Below, in pieces: positions 46,016 through 59,850 of a DNA stretch of 64,000 nucleotides (position 1 is its first letter; each line of letters begins with the position of its first letter). Source of the stretch: Plectrocnemia conspersa. Its lineage: Eukaryota > Arthropoda > Insecta > Trichoptera > Polycentropodidae. Location of the stretch: contig VTFK01000226.1 in assembly GCA_009617715.1 (NCBI GenBank), positions 248,001 to 312,000 of the forward strand. Direction: 5' to 3'. A program made the translations under genes and the position numbers. The notes under the pieces are model-generated. The model saw nothing but the letters and a program-made list of their open reading frames with translations. It was not told where the DNA came from and did no database searches.

Positions 46016-48517
46016 ATAAGAAATTAAGTTTGCAAAAAATAAAAAAATATTTAACATTAGGTTTTTATTTAATGACGCTCGTCAACGAATAAGAGTAGTT
46101 TTATTAATGATCTTACTTAATACAGTATAGTATGATTTAATTATATTTTTAGTATTTAAATCATAATTTGCGACAAAAAAATACCTTATTTAATTACTTA
46201 ATTTAAAGTGTCCAGTTTTAAATAAATCGAATCAACGGAAAACGTGTTTTTATTATTTAAATTTTATTTCGTATCGGAAAATGGAGCCCCATACGTAATT
46301 CGATTTTCCACTAATTCCGTTTCCATTACTTACTCAACAAAATCACCGATCACGATCCGAATTTGCGTCATTCCTGCGTACGTCGAATACCTAATCCATT
46401 TATATCATTCACGGCGGTTTATGCAAATGTTTGCTCACGGGAAAACTTGGACTTGCGAGGAAAACCCGACAAGACACTCTCCTAATTCCAGCTTTCGGGT
46501 CGTTTGTCAGAAATATGGAAAATTATTCATAATATTTACGGGCTTTGTGTTTCCTCTGCAAAATTTGAAAACACCACGCATATAAACAAGGACTGTTGCT
46601 GAATCAACCTGACTGGCATTGTAATTGCTAATATTGAAGGCAACGGGAAACCACAGTATTATACACAAGTATGTGAAATACTACTTGTAAGATCAGCATA
46701 TGGCTTAGCATTGCTTCTAATTAATATCTAGGAAACGCATTATTTTCTTTTTCTATTACATCCTGCTTGACTTGTGTATTTTTATTACATTTTTTTAAAA
46801 ATAAGCGTTGTAACTTTGTCGGTTATTTATAATATATATTATATAATAAAAAAACGCTTTCGCATCTAAACAGAAATAATACCCGTAGGTACATTTATAA
46901 ACGCGGATAATTTTTCCGTTGTATTTGTTTGATATTTTTATGTGTAACATTGTAGTACTCAATTCCATTACATCATTTTTATTTTGTATAACAATGAAAA
47001 ACTTGATCCTACAAATGAATGAAAAAATACGCATTGAAAATAAAATGGTTTAAAGCTTAGGGAGAGTAAGGTTTTTATTTAGAGAAATTTATTAGAAATT
47101 AAGTATTTATTTTTTAATTCTAATTCCTGACAAATGATTTAGCTTTTATATATAGTATTCGTTGATCTAACTAGAATAAATTTCCAAAGATTTTATTTTT
47201 AAAATATATGCTGTGAAGTTATTTATATGATAATCAATGCAATATAATATTTTGCTTATTATGTTACATTTTTAAATATAAAATAAGATTTTTTTAAATA
47301 TAAGATCTTTTTTTTGCTTTACTGTAAAATTTATATTTTATGACATGTCTCATTTTTCTTGAAATTGTCAAGAGAATTAAAGAAATCCATCCAAGTTAAG
47401 ATTATGGCTTAAAATTCTTAGTAATGCTAAATTTTCTTTATGAAGGAGATTTTTATATATATTTTTATATATTTTTTACTTATCGATCTTTGTGAGACTT
47501 ACAGCTTTTAACAATAAGGGTAGCTCGTTCACGCCCTTGGAGAGCTTTCAAATTTTATTATAGCCTAATATTAGTCTGAGGATTTAATGAACTTTATATA
47601 ATACGCCGTAAGAAACGTAAACATATATTTCATGTTGCTCCTTTAACGATGTATAAGTATGTAATGTAATATGTTTACATATTATGTATTGAAATAAGTA
47701 AATAAAAACAAAGTTTCTTAAACGATAATTTATTAATAAGATAGTATTAAGTCTAACGACTTCTTTCAATTTAATTAATTAATAATTTGTTTTTTATGTA
47801 TGCAAAATATAAATATAATATACCATAAATATTCAATAGCGCATCTCTTACAGGTTCAATATTTTTTTAATGTAATCTTAAAATATTATTTTATCTGCCG
47901 CAAAGATATTATAATATAATTTTATTAATATGTAGAGCTGCTATTTTTGGATTTAAAACTTGTCATTATTTTTTTTGTATTGGTTTTAAGATCGTTGATT
48001 ATTTTTTTCGTAAAAAAAAAATTGTTTTAATTTAGTGGGCAATCGTTTATTTTAGTAAAAGGCAAATTTGTGTAATTATTACAAATATGTAATATTATTG
48101 TATCTTAAAATCGAATCGAAAAAACGGCTTTGTCGGTCTCGGTCGACGCTTGGCGCAGCTCCGCTTGATGCAATTATCTAATGTACGCTATGTACGCGCT
48201 TATATAATCTAGTACTTTTGTTCTGCCTACTCTCAAAGTTTGAACCAATGTGAGAATTTGGGCGTGAAAACAGATTTTTTATTGACTGATACATTTTTTG
48301 ATAGTCAAAAATTCCGCGTACAAGAACAACGTATTTTATTATTTTTAGCATAACAAGTGTACTTGATCTGCAAATTTCAAAACTGCAGATTTGATTCATT
48401 ATGCTTTTAGAATATATTTACGACAAATATTTTCTCACGGTGGTCGCAATTATATTAAGATTTTTTATTGTATTAAACGTTTTGCAATAATTTTTCTTTG
48501 GCAAAATACTAAAGTAA
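46016..48517. other. AT-rich stretch with an island at 46230-46600
   Basis: A unique, less AT-rich block at 46230-46600 carries a 113-codon plus-strand frame (46244-46585) that I do not recognise and that lacks splice signals. The rest is A/T-rich. Confidence 0.4.
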
Positions 48518-49487
48518 TGCCTGCACTACACTTGTTGGAAGTTGTCCGAACCGAAGTTACAACTGAAGTTTGCCGAGATCTATGACTAACACTACGCAAA
48601 TTTCATATGCCGTCTGGACGGCGGCTTCTTTCACGTACAGCTGGCATATTTGCGCGCGATCGAAAAATGTGCCAAATAATCGCAATTTTTAAATTGTCAT
48701 AATATTAAAATTACGCTACTGATAATTATAAACGTTTGTGTGCGCAATCACCAATACAATATCAGTGAAAACTTTTCGGTCGTAAATAGTCATCTTAAAC
48801 AAAATCTTTGTCGGCTTTTGTAAAATGTCATTTGTCGGAACACCATATCTGTGACTATCCTAGGAAAATATCTTTCACCACAATGTCTGTGACCGATCTA
48901 AGAAAAAAATAAGGATATTCGTAACGTTTTTTTTTAACAAAATCAAGTAGCAATAATTATTTTTTAATTATTTAATTTTATATGAAAAAAAATATATTAA
49001 CGATATCTGTTAAAAGTATATACTATCAAAAATACAATTAATCCCTTTTGGTGCACTAAAATATTTAAAGATGTCAGTTGAAGTCTCCGATAAGCATGTG
49101 GTATTATAACTTGACCACGTAACCACGATGCAGCGCTCGACATGCGTGTTGACCATAGGACGCCTACGCGCATACTGAAATTGAAGTGCTCAGTTTTTTA
49201 AAAATCATATCATTATCTCTCTCACTCTCGTCACTTAACACGCGAGAGAGCGAAAGGGGAAGTATCTCACCGCTCGCGCTCGAAAGAGCAGTTCCGACTT
49301 CGGTCTTTTTGCCGACAATGTTCGGAAGCGCTCGAAGCTGGCCAAGTCGACTGATTTACCCCCACTTTACGTCCCGTTCTCGGTAACCTCGGACAACTTT
49401 CGAGAGATTTTAGAGAGGGCAGAATCAAATTTGACCGAAGTAACCCACTATTGCCAATCTTAGCAAACTTCCAGATAGTGTAGTGTA
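48518..49487 (-). mobile_element. Non-autonomous element family X, copy B (most complete)
   Basis: The left end is TGCCTGCACTACACTTGTTG + GAAGTTG and the right end, reverse-complemented, is CACTACACTATCTGGAAGTT. All internal blocks of copies A, C, D and E are present in order. The CT-rich module (CGAGAGAGCGAAAGGGG) is at 49240-49260. TAA borders both sides (48515-48517 and, overlapping the end, 49486-49488), but the exact boundary and target duplication are ambiguous. At about 970 bp with no transposase it is a large MITE. Confidence 0.8.
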
Positions 49488-50135
49488 ATAATATTTATAT
49501 AATATTTTATAATTTATTTTTTATTTCATTTACGAAATAAAAACGTACAAAAGTATTTTGGTTCAAGTTTATTATTACTACATATATGTTTTCTAGTTAT
49601 GATTGATTTAATCGTTTTTACAGGTAGATTTGTCGCGTAGTTTTAAACATGCAAATTATTATGTTGACCATAAAATAATTATTAAACAACTGACATATAT
49701 AAAACCTTTGGGTTATGATTTGAAATCTAGCATATTTTTTCTATAACATATTTATTATCATCTTTATTTGTGATCATTATTTATATATTGGTTTTACTAT
49801 TAATTTTCGCATCTTTAATTATACTATATGTCAAGAAAAATAGGGAAGCAAAATTAAAATTCACGTATATTTTTTTGTTGAATATAAAAAAAAAGATATT
49901 TTCTATAAGCTGAAGTAACGCATTATTAGAAAACCTCGAGTATCTATTTTGTACGATCTAACTTAATTTTAATTAATCATTATGATATTTATCCGTAAGA
50001 TTAGGAAAATCTAGGTAAATAATCTGTGACGATTAATTACCTGAATTTTCCGATATTTAACCAGATCGATCGGAATTATTTTTATATTATAATGACTAAT
50101 TCCGATCTCTCAGATACGTTAGAAATTAAATGAAA
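49488..50135. other. AT-rich stretch with a small shared repeat
   Basis: At 49987-50075 the blocks AGATTAGGAAAATCTAGG and GATCGATCGGAATTA recur at 52945-53015 (AGATCAGGAAAATCTAGG and CCGATCGGAATTA), indicating another low-copy repeat. Confidence 0.4.
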
Positions 50136-50212
50136 CACTTAAGAAATTCGAATCCAGGTCTCTCGGGTCAATAATCAGAGACTTATGCCACACGTTTAGT
50201 GTGCTGTTTTTT
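50136..50212 (-). repeat. Candidate tRNA-related SINE head
   Basis: On the minus strand an A-box-like TGGCATAAGTCTC is followed about 25-30 bp later by a B-box-like GGATTCGAATTTC. No full cloverleaf forms. A SINE promoter remnant is the best reading. Confidence 0.4.
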
Positions 50213-53200
50213 TTTGTAACACATATGAGTAAGTTAAATTTTTTCATACATTTATACCGAAATACTAAGCTTAAAGTCGTTATTTTTTTATACTAGAAAA
50301 ATGTTTTGCTACTTTAGTATATAATGGCCTATTCTGTATTCAATACATTAGATTCAGGTATCATACATTGTATAGATTTTCGACGAATCAATTTCAAATA
50401 AGCTGCTTAAGTGAATCGCTGCGGCATCAAAAAAGATAACAGAATGTTTGATAATAAAAGTCACATGTTTTTTCATCAAACTGCGACTTTATAAAGCCGA
50501 AATATTCTCCGAACACTTTCCGAGCGTTATTCACAATTAAGAGAGAAGCCATTTGTTGCGATACGACGAGTCGGTCGCGCCCTTTTGTTCGAGGACTCCT
50601 TCATTTTTCATCATCAACGAGAGCAAATCCCTTGAAGGGATGTTGCTTCAGATGAAAAATCTCTAATTGCGAGCGACACGCGACCCCGACCGAAAGAAAT
50701 TGATGTCGCAATTTGTGTCTAGTTTTTCGCCAAAGAGTCATCCCTGTGCGTGGCGCCTAGTCGTTTCTCGTTTGATATATGTCAGAAAAGAAGAAATAAA
50801 AAATATATTATAATTCAAAACCGATGTGCCGTCTAAAAGGCACGAATATTTTATAAGAGGATTTTTTTTATATATATATATATATATATTATAAATTGCA
50901 GTGCGGTATCGTAAAAAAGTTTTTAAGATTTAAAAGTGCCATGTTTGAAGCGTATCAGAAACACAGGACGGGGAACGAATGTTGCTATAAAAATATGAAT
51001 GTCTGTTTTTTTCATTTAAATTTAATATTTTATTTTATTTTTACATTAAAAAAAGTCATTAATTTAGGCTCTGCATCCAACCAAAATGTTGTTAATGTAA
51101 AGTGAATTTTAGTTACTGCCTTCAAGGATGCTTTTAGCGCGTTTTTATTGCTTGACCCTAATTTATTTCCTTCATGTTTAAATATCCTTATAAATAAAAA
51201 TATAATAGTGTTGCTATTACAATATTTTATGATATATTTCACTCTTAGTGAGATAAATAAATTAATGTTAATATATACTAGGAAAATTGTATTATATGTT
51301 TTAGATGAATAATGGGTAATACTTTTTTATAAAAAGTTTAAGCATCATTATTTTTTATAGCCATAGCCCAGCTGTAGCACATTTTTCATAGTCGTCTCTG
51401 TCATCCCTTCGAATCGCACGCCGAGGTCAGAGCCGAAAATACGAATTAGGACGGATTTCGAAGGGTTTCCCAAAAAAAAAAAGCGGTTTCGGGCTGTAAA
51501 CATTGTTAATAAGCCGTCACCATGTGAAATGTCGCCGAAAGCGTCTGAGTCACGCACGAATCTCGTGTTTTCAGATGAAAAGTGGCAAAGACCGCAAAGA
51601 CACGGACGGAATCTTCAACTAGCACCAACATAACGTTTGTGATTTTCTTTGAGAGTGACGGAAAAGTCGTGAATATTTAAACATTTATACCAAAATCGAG
51701 TGCTAGAGGAAAATCGATGTATTAAAGACAGCGTTTCACAAACTTTTGTAATGTTTTTTCGCGAGCTTCCAAATAATATATGAAATTCTTGTATATTTTT
51801 TAGGTTGACAGACATGCAAAGGTGTCAATCTAATAAGTGTTGTTTTTTCATTTTGTCGCAGCATCCTTTTTTATATTTTAAATCGAAGTGTCGTAGTATA
51901 CTTCAGGCACGTCATGTGCTTTTTTAAACTTTACATTAACCATTGTTTAATGTACGTTTAATACTAGACTGTGTTATTTATTTTTTTAATTTGCAGTTAT
52001 TTTAGCACTCTTCAAGAGTACATTATTAAGTGGCGTGTAACTTAGTTTTACGTACAAATAAATGTATTTTAATTTTGTGCTGTATAGTTATTTGCGGTTA
52101 TTTTTTTCTTTATATTAAAGTGTACCTAGCATACCTAGTCGCTTCGATAGTAGATCTTTGGTTGCGTCGATTCTTAAAGTCGTCGATACTTGTTCTCTAT
52201 CATGTGTCCTGGTGGTCAAAAATATTTTAGAGCAATGCAGTGGAGTCAAATGTGCTTATTCCAATTGTTGGAGGGGATCGTAAGAATGCGAGTTAATTTC
52301 TCGACGGCTGCTAGGTCCGCAGGCTCCGCTTACGAGACTTCAGAAGCGCGTGTGTCGCACCTGTTGACTTGTGCTATGTATGAATCACTCTAATATTATT
52401 TCTAATTTTAGCATGTTGTTATTTATACATTTAGTTGATTTGTAAAAAAATTTTTTTTTATCTATTTTATATATTTTTTTCAATTGGATAAAATTTTTTT
52501 AAAATTATTTTGTACAGATGTACTTGTTTTATTTGAGCTTTGTACTATTTAGTATATATATAATTCCTTATTTTTTTTATGCATATGTGCAAATGTTTAT
52601 TTTTAATAACAATAGTTTTGAATGAGGGTGTTGGAACTATTGTTGATTGGGGGAGATTTCTTGGTTGACCATATAAAATGATCATCTCTGTCTATTTGGC
52701 GTAGCTCTGTTTGGTGAGAGATCAGCTTAACTATCTATTTTCTAAATCAGAAGCAAAGTATATTAAAATTCTGGTGAAAGTTCTGGATGAAAGTCCAGAT
52801 GAAGGTAATTAAGCATATTAGTGTCTTTTTTAGACATCGTTTTGTTGTATGTACATATACAATATTATCTACGAGCTCAAATAGCTCATTATTAAAGTAA
52901 AATATACCTTATATGTACTAACTAGTTCAATTTAAATCATGTTATTTATCTGTCAGATCAGGAAAATCTAGGAAAACCGAATTTGCAATGACCGATCGGA
53001 ATTAAAATTATATAATAATAAAAAAATATAATCTCCCATAAGATATGAAAATTAAAAATTTTAATTTTTATATACGATTCATGATATTTTTTCGTGTGTA
53101 TTGGCGATTCAAAATCAGTACATTCAGCAACAAAGCAATTCGAGGATGGTGTGTTTGGTGTCAGTTAAATGAAGGATTGATTTTTTTGTTAAATTAAATC

Positions 53201-53929
53201 TATTAAATCGATATCGTTAATGGTCGTCTTCTCGGATATTGTTTGCGAAAAGAAATCAAGCAGTAATATGATTTTTAATGTATTTATAACAAACTAATAA
53301 CGGATGATCCTATCTTTTTTGTCTTTATTTTAGTTTAGACATATTGCCTTTTTTATCATGGTCATGTGAGTGAAACTTTAGAGCACTGTAATTTTACACA
53401 ATCATCATAAATATATCTGTAATTATGTAAAAAAAATGTCGATTTAATAATGTTGTTTTTAGGTATTTATATTATTTATCAAAATTATTATTCACTTATA
53501 TAAAATAACTGATAAACACATTACTCACCTTTTATTATCAAACATTTGACTTGATTTTTTTTGAAGCTTTTTATTCTTAAATATTTTTGTGTCTCGTTCT
53601 TATGTACTGTAATTTTTAAAATCCTTTTGCTCTTACTATATTTTTATGAATACAAATTAAATAGTTGTTCAATAAAATAAACAAAGCCGTATTATTAGGG
53701 TAAATATTTATTTTACACTTTATACGTGACGTAACTTATTTTTAACGTATGTTTTTTTTAACAATATAATCACAATGGTACTTTTTTATTATAAATACTT
53801 ACACATTTATACAAATTTTTAATATTACTTAAATTTCCATTAATTTTCAATTTAATATATAAGTGCAATAGTTAAATAAAATAAATTTATTTTAATATTA
53901 TTTTCATAGCTTAGGTTCTATTATATTCT
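50213..53929. other. Intronic stretch with islands at about 50480-50790 and 51355-51700
   Basis: Two unique, less AT-rich blocks stand out from the A/T-rich background. A third, at about 52130-52400, contains a 67-codon frame that could be retroelement-derived but was not assigned. A (TA)n tract lies at about 50871-50890. Confidence 0.35.
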
Positions 53930-54060
53930 ATATATAGTTTCAAATGCTCTTTTAAAATCCAAAAACACTGCCTCAATATTTTTTCTCTCTTTATGGCTTC
54001 CATCAAGTTATATATTACCAATTGTAATGCTATCCCGGTAGAACGTCTCTCTCAAAACCC
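53930..54060 (-). pseudogene. Reverse-transcriptase fragment (non-LTR)
   Basis: The minus strand reads F*ERRSTGIALQLVIYNL, then MEAIKREK, and after a frameshift AVFLDFKRAFETI. This equals the RT segment GFR..RST..ALQLVI..L..AI..G...VAVFLDFKRAFETID of non-LTR elements. DFKRAF holds the first catalytic Asp. Only about 45 codons remain. It is a different lineage from the fragment at 44383 (DFQKAF). Confidence 0.75.
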
Positions 54061-55929
54061 TTTTAAATTATTCTAATACCTTCCGAGGACCGGTATTTTT
54101 CCCAGGAATCTATACTATGGCGTAACCCATAGTTAGGCTACGTTATACTAACAGATTGTGGTTAGATGTGTTTTTTGTGTATGTATATTTCATGCTAATG
54201 GTAATACTGTCTCGTTAATATTCGTCGTCATGTGCTTCAGTGTGCAATTGTTTGCTAAACGAAACAAAGCGACCCAGCATCCCTTGTTATTGCTCAAAAT
54301 CTCGGTTATTCGGGTAGCGTGTGTGTTAAATTGAATTAAATTAATTAGAAACGTCGAAATTTCCAACAAACAATTTGACACGTCCGTTTGCATTGACTTG
54401 ATAAACGAAACACATATTGTTTCGATATTTCTAGCAAATTGTACGTCACATCGATCTGTAATAATATATAAGATTGATTGATGTATGTTATGAATTAGAA
54501 GAACACGAAAAATTTTTTATAAAGCCATAGTTATGAAGTAAGAATTTATCTATAAGACTATGTTATGTGAATTTATATTATAGTGAATCATATTCCCCTA
54601 AAACATATTTGAAATGCATATATATTTATATACACAGGTAAAAAAATCATTATATACTGAACTTTACTGCATTTTTTAAAATTATACCAAGGGATTTTGA
54701 CACATGTTGGCTGCTCATAACGTTATTGTCATTAGCAAAAACAATTAGGCGGTGAGTTTCAGTATAATTAGGGATCAAAATGGCTGCTTCAGACACTCTT
54801 GATATATTACACAAATTTTATCATGGTAAAAAAATGTTTCTATTATTATTAGCCTTGTATCTTTGCTTTCGAAATATCCATCGAAATATTTTAAGTAAAG
54901 GTCGCAATAAAAAAAAATGTATTTTTAATTTAATATATATATGATAGCTATATATAACTCTAAGCTATATGTATATATTTTTGTGCTTATCAACAGATAT
55001 TAAAAGTCAATTGAAACTTAATAGATAAGTGAAATTTATAACGAAATTGTACTTCTGATTTAAAACCTGTTATATGAAAAATGTATGCTTTTTTGGAAAT
55101 TTTCCAATAATTTACTATAAAAACCAACAAGATAAATTTAACTCTCAAGCTCAATATCAGTAATCTTTATTGGGCATTTTTTATATTAGGATCAACGTTA
55201 TTTTTATGCTATATTTTCCGAAAATAAATCAAGTACGAATAAAATTATGCATCGAATCTATTTTTATTTACTTTTCAGTAATATAAAATAATATAAATAG
55301 TACTTTAATTAATTAATTAGGTTTTATAATGTCGTGCTAATTAAAAAAGTTATCTTAGTTATGCTTCTATTAACATTACTTCAAACAGTAATAATATTAA
55401 AAAAACATATTATTTTTAATCAGATATTATTAATATATTAATATTTTTCCAACGAAAATTTTGGTTTTAGGAATTAAAAATATGTTTAAATAAGTTTATT
55501 TATGGACAAGCTTATATTATATATATATTTTTTTGTCTAATAATAATAATGATAAAATATTGTAAAAAAATCAATATATTATTTCGAAATGTAAAAGACA
55601 ATGATCTGATTTTTTAAAATATTAAAAAAAAATCAGATTTTATTATATACATTTTATGATAAAAAAAAGTTCTTTAGTATTTTGATTATAGAAAAATAAT
55701 GATAACTAAATTATAGTAATAATGGATTTTTATTTATATTCATTGTATACATTCCTATTGTCAATTTTATTTCTAAAAAATCGATGAAATAAATTATTTT
55801 TCAAAGTTGCTACTTGGACAAAATACGCAAAAATTATAAAAATAGTAGTTTTTGATTATATAATGATGACACAATACTTATAATACATGACATTTAATTT
55901 ATTGAAAGGCAATTAGTTGACTTGGTGTT
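54061..55929. other. AT-rich stretch with an island at 54190-54400
   Basis: A small unique less AT-rich block lies at 54190-54400. Otherwise A/T-rich with no recognisable element. Confidence 0.4.
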
Positions 55930-56230
55930 TCCAGTAATAACTGTATTTTTTCTTCTTGATTTTTCAGTCATGGTGCTTAAATGGTTTTAAAACTTTTTTC
56001 AAGTGATCAGAGAATGTGATCGCTTTTTGATTATTTCTTGTCCATATTTCATTATCTAGTTTAATAGTTGATATAGGCACTTTTTTGTTGCTTTCAAAAG
56101 GGAATAAATTGTGGCTTCAGTTGCAGTTACGTTTTCAAGATAGTCTTTTTGACTGATTCTTTATGTCGCTTAGGATTTGTTTGGTTGCTTTATTTAGTTT
56201 GATTTTATTGTTAGTTTCCACGTTTTTTTA
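55930..56230 (-). pseudogene. Jockey-like retrotransposon fragment between endonuclease and RT
   Basis: The minus strand reads YLENVTATEATIYSLLKATK, then after a frameshift VPISTIKLDNEIWTRNNQKA and ITFSDHLKKVLKPF. Jockey-family ORF2 proteins have the equivalent ...YL..LT....T.YSLWKATK..K.P...PPI....G.WARS...KA..FA.HL..VF.P. Both catalytic domains are absent from this piece. Confidence 0.7.
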
Positions 56231-59200
56231 ATTATCGTTTTTCACTCTGCTTGTAAAATAAAAATAATAAATATTGTTTATATTGTTCATAAAAGCTTGA
56301 AACTGAAACAATATTACTAGAAAAATAAATTTATCACGAAAATTAAATCATGTTTAGTTAATTTGAAAAAGAGTGAAAAAATATTACATGCATTAAAGCA
56401 GAAACTTTATCATAGAAACGAAAAAATAGTTAATTTAGAATATTTAGTTTAATGAATAACAGACAAAGAATTTTTAAGTTAGGAAAACGGCTTGTTACTA
56501 TTATATTAGCAAATTTTGATTCTGATTCAAAAGAATTGTCAACTTGTCTAAAAAGAAAGAACAATTCAAAAGTAGCCAAGTATTATCCAAAAATCATCGG
56601 TAAATGTGTATCAAAACTTAAACGGATATCTAGGGTTTACCTTTGAAGCATTTGAAGGATTAAATGTAAAATCGTTGGTCACCCTCTCTCTTTATCTCAT
56701 TACTTTATGGTAGATGCCTAATTAATCAGATTATATATGTTTAATAAATGTTGTAAAAATTAAAACATAGGTCAATGAGACTTTTTATAAAAAAAGATTT
56801 ACTGATAGTATGATTTTTTTAAAGTATACTGTCAAAGTATTATATAAAAAAATAATAAGAAATAAAGGTTTATGAAAATTATTAGGGCTAAGGGAATTTT
56901 GTACGTAAGTGTAAATTTATATAATAATATTTCAAGAACAATCCGCAGAAACACAAAATAAGCAGATTTTATGTTGAGTTGAATAAAGAAACACCTTCTT
57001 GAATTTAGATCTAATATAATTTTGTTGTTTTTATAATTTTTTGTTTAACAAATAACCATTATCAAATTAATTAATACATGTAAAATAATACTGTTGTAAA
57101 ACAATATAATTGAATGCAACGGTGCGAAATTGTTTTTCCCGTAATTTCTGGTGAAAATATCCAATAAAATTTAATCTAAAGCAGGAAAGGTTGAACGTGT
57201 GGAAATATTTATAGCACCTGCAAAGTACGTATTCGAAAATATTAAATATTAATATCGAAAATGGCTTTACTGTAAGGTACTTTATATGTTTCAGTTACAA
57301 TTTAAGTTGTCTAAAATATCACACCCCACTACCACTTTGCGTAATATTGTATGAAATACCCACACATGATAAATGCCAGATTACAACCGTAACAATTCCA
57401 AGTAATAATAACATTTATGTATGTATAATTTCAATTTTTATTAATACAAAATATTAAATATTGAAAATATTTTCGCACCTTATATTGAATTTCGCCTGCT
57501 TCGGAATTTGCACCTTCATCCTTAATCTTGGACGAGGATAATAAATGGGCGAGAATAATGCGCCTTAGACCCTAAACAAATATTTCATTCGACACTCGTA
57601 AATCATATACACACATAATTTAATAATGGAGATTTTTTTTCTCCCGGCTTTACTCTCGAGCGCTTACATTGAAAACTTTCAAGAACCTCCGTTATAGCCA
57701 GTCGGCAATTATTAAGTTAACTTCGTTAAAATTTGTGAACAAACACGGCTTCGGTTATCGGGTTAATAATCGAATTGGCTGAGAGAAAAGTTTACAATTA
57801 ACTAAGAACTTTACTTATGAACATATATCTATCGTATATATCTAAGTATATATGTATAGGCACACTATCCGTTATTAGAGTCAATAATTTCTTTAAAAGC
57901 TCCTAAGTTATCGCTCACGATAGGAAATGACAGTGTAAAGATTGATGAAGGAAAAATACACATTCGTATACATATGGATTAGTATATTCGACTATATATA
58001 TATATATATTATCTAATAATCGTTTATATCTATAATATGTAAGTTATAAGTTATACGACCCACTTTATATCACTTTGTATTCGACTAGCGATGTCCCCGA
58101 TTTACATAAACTAATCAAAATGTTACCTATAACGTTTATAATATAGCAAAAGTACAACATTATAGATAACTGTGAAAATGTTGATTTTAGATTTAAAGCA
58201 TATGGTCGAGAGAAGTAGATAGGGTAAATGTTTAATCATCGGTGAGGCATGAAGCCTTATAAAGGTGACGATAACGACAGAAAAAGTATGTTGCTATACA
58301 TATATAAGTATACTATTAATAAAAGCTGAAATTACATTCATTTAGGAAAATAGAGTTAAAATTACTGTTAGCCAAAATATATATTGTAGGTACAGACACA
58401 GAAACTTTTCATCTAGTCACGATAAAGCATTTTTCTTAAGTATCATTTATGCCTAAAACTTAATTAAATCTTAATTGTAAATATTTTCAATCAACGATTC
58501 GGAAGCCATTTGGGTACAAATCGATTCTACAAATAAAATTTATTTCTTAATGAAACGACACTCGCACCCTTTTCGTCCTTTAAATTGAATGGCTCGATAT
58601 TTCACCCCCACAAAATATTATAAATCTATTAATTTTCCCACCAGAATACTGGGCAAAAGTGCAAAACAGATTTAAAGATCCCTTGCACGATTTTCGATTT
58701 CCTCAATACTTCCAACGGTTTCTTACTCACAGCCGTACGTTTTTTTCTTTACTGGCTCACCACCACTACCATTACTTTTCCTTTCACGCCGAATTTCCAT
58801 CACTCTTTGTGTGTATTCCCCAAGCGGAGTTCGTTCATTACCTTCTGTGCGAAATTGGCTCGTTCTATCCGAGACCCGTTTTGCTCTCGGCGTTTGGTAT
58901 TTTTTAAATTTTGTTATGTGTTGTCGAATTGGGTTCAAAAAAAGCCTTGTAAAACGATTGCTCACTTTGGTGTGCTCGATAATAATAAAGCGTATTATTG
59001 TGTTAAAAAGTTTAGCAATAAAGCTCAGAAAAATCGGATGCGACGAGTGTGTGCGCTTATAAAGTTTGTAGACTATTTAACGAATCGAACAGTGTGTCTA
59101 TTGTGTCTTTTAATAAAAAGTTTTGATTAAAAACAACCTCGCTTGTAATGGTGTTTGTAAAGATATACAATATAATATATAATCTTGAGTAACCATGACT

Positions 59201-59589
59201 TTTCAGTTAACTTTTCCTTCAACTAATTGACTTTTTAATTAGTTGAAGAATAGTAAATTAAATTTTAACGTTCTAAGAGTAAAAATAATGAAGATCCTTT
59301 TGTGAAAATAAGTACGTTGTAGATTAGATTAGGTTGATATATTTTAATATATTAGGTAATTCCGAAATATATTTCGTTTTTTTAAATTTAAGTCTTTTCT
59401 TTGGCCGTTAAAATCTGAGTACATCTATTATAATATTTGTATTTTCGTACATCAGGGTTTACATTATGATATTTAAAAAAAATACGATGGCGAAATTGCA
59501 TCTTATATATAGATTTTTCGGGATTCTAACCTTATGAGGTGTGACTTTGTAGTCAGTAAAACGCATGTGAAAGCTGTAATAATTTATTT
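56231..59589. other. Intronic stretch with islands at 57470-57790 and 58550-59110
   Basis: The island at 58550-59110 has overlapping frames in several frames on both strands (82, 80, 107 and 83 codons), which reflects low stop density rather than a gene. The 64-codon frame at 56452-56646 is Lys-rich and unassigned. A (TA)n tract lies at about 57994-58010. Confidence 0.4.
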
Positions 59590-59850
59590 GTCAAAGTTAC
59601 TATTCATGAGCGAAATGTTTTCTCTGAACAGTGGTAGAAAAGCTGGCGAAGGGATGATGTAAGTGGAAGATCTTTAGAGTTCTGATCCCTCTCTGCTGCG
59701 GTGCTCGTATAGTGAAGTCTTTCTCAGGATGTGAGCGTCTGCCGGTGTTTGCCCTCTTTTCATTGGAGACCTGCCTTAAATATTCAAGGCTGCAAAGCTT
59801 GCTTCCAAAGCACAATCATGCAGCGCAGCGATCATCCAGAGCTTTTGGTG
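59590..59850 (-). repeat. Interspersed repeat family Y, copy 3
   Basis: The reverse complement starts at CTGGATGATCGCTGCGCTGC and follows the 27718 copy to TCATCCCTTCGCCAGCTTTT and GAGAAAACATTTCGC. A 71-codon minus-strand frame crosses it, but the other copies do not preserve the frame. Confidence 0.6.

Noticed and set aside
46244..46585. 113-codon frame
   Set aside because: No recognisable domain, and no acceptor or donor at suitable positions. It coincides with a less AT-rich island.
49605..49635. TTTTTACAG|GTAGAT and other CAG|GT joins (12168, 54638) as further recursive splice sites
   Set aside because: The donor half is weak or the pyrimidine tract is poor compared with 60926.
58659..59130. 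Four overlapping frames of 80-107 codons on both strands
   Set aside because: Frames in several phases across the same less AT-rich island indicate few stop codons rather than a gene, and no motif was recognised.
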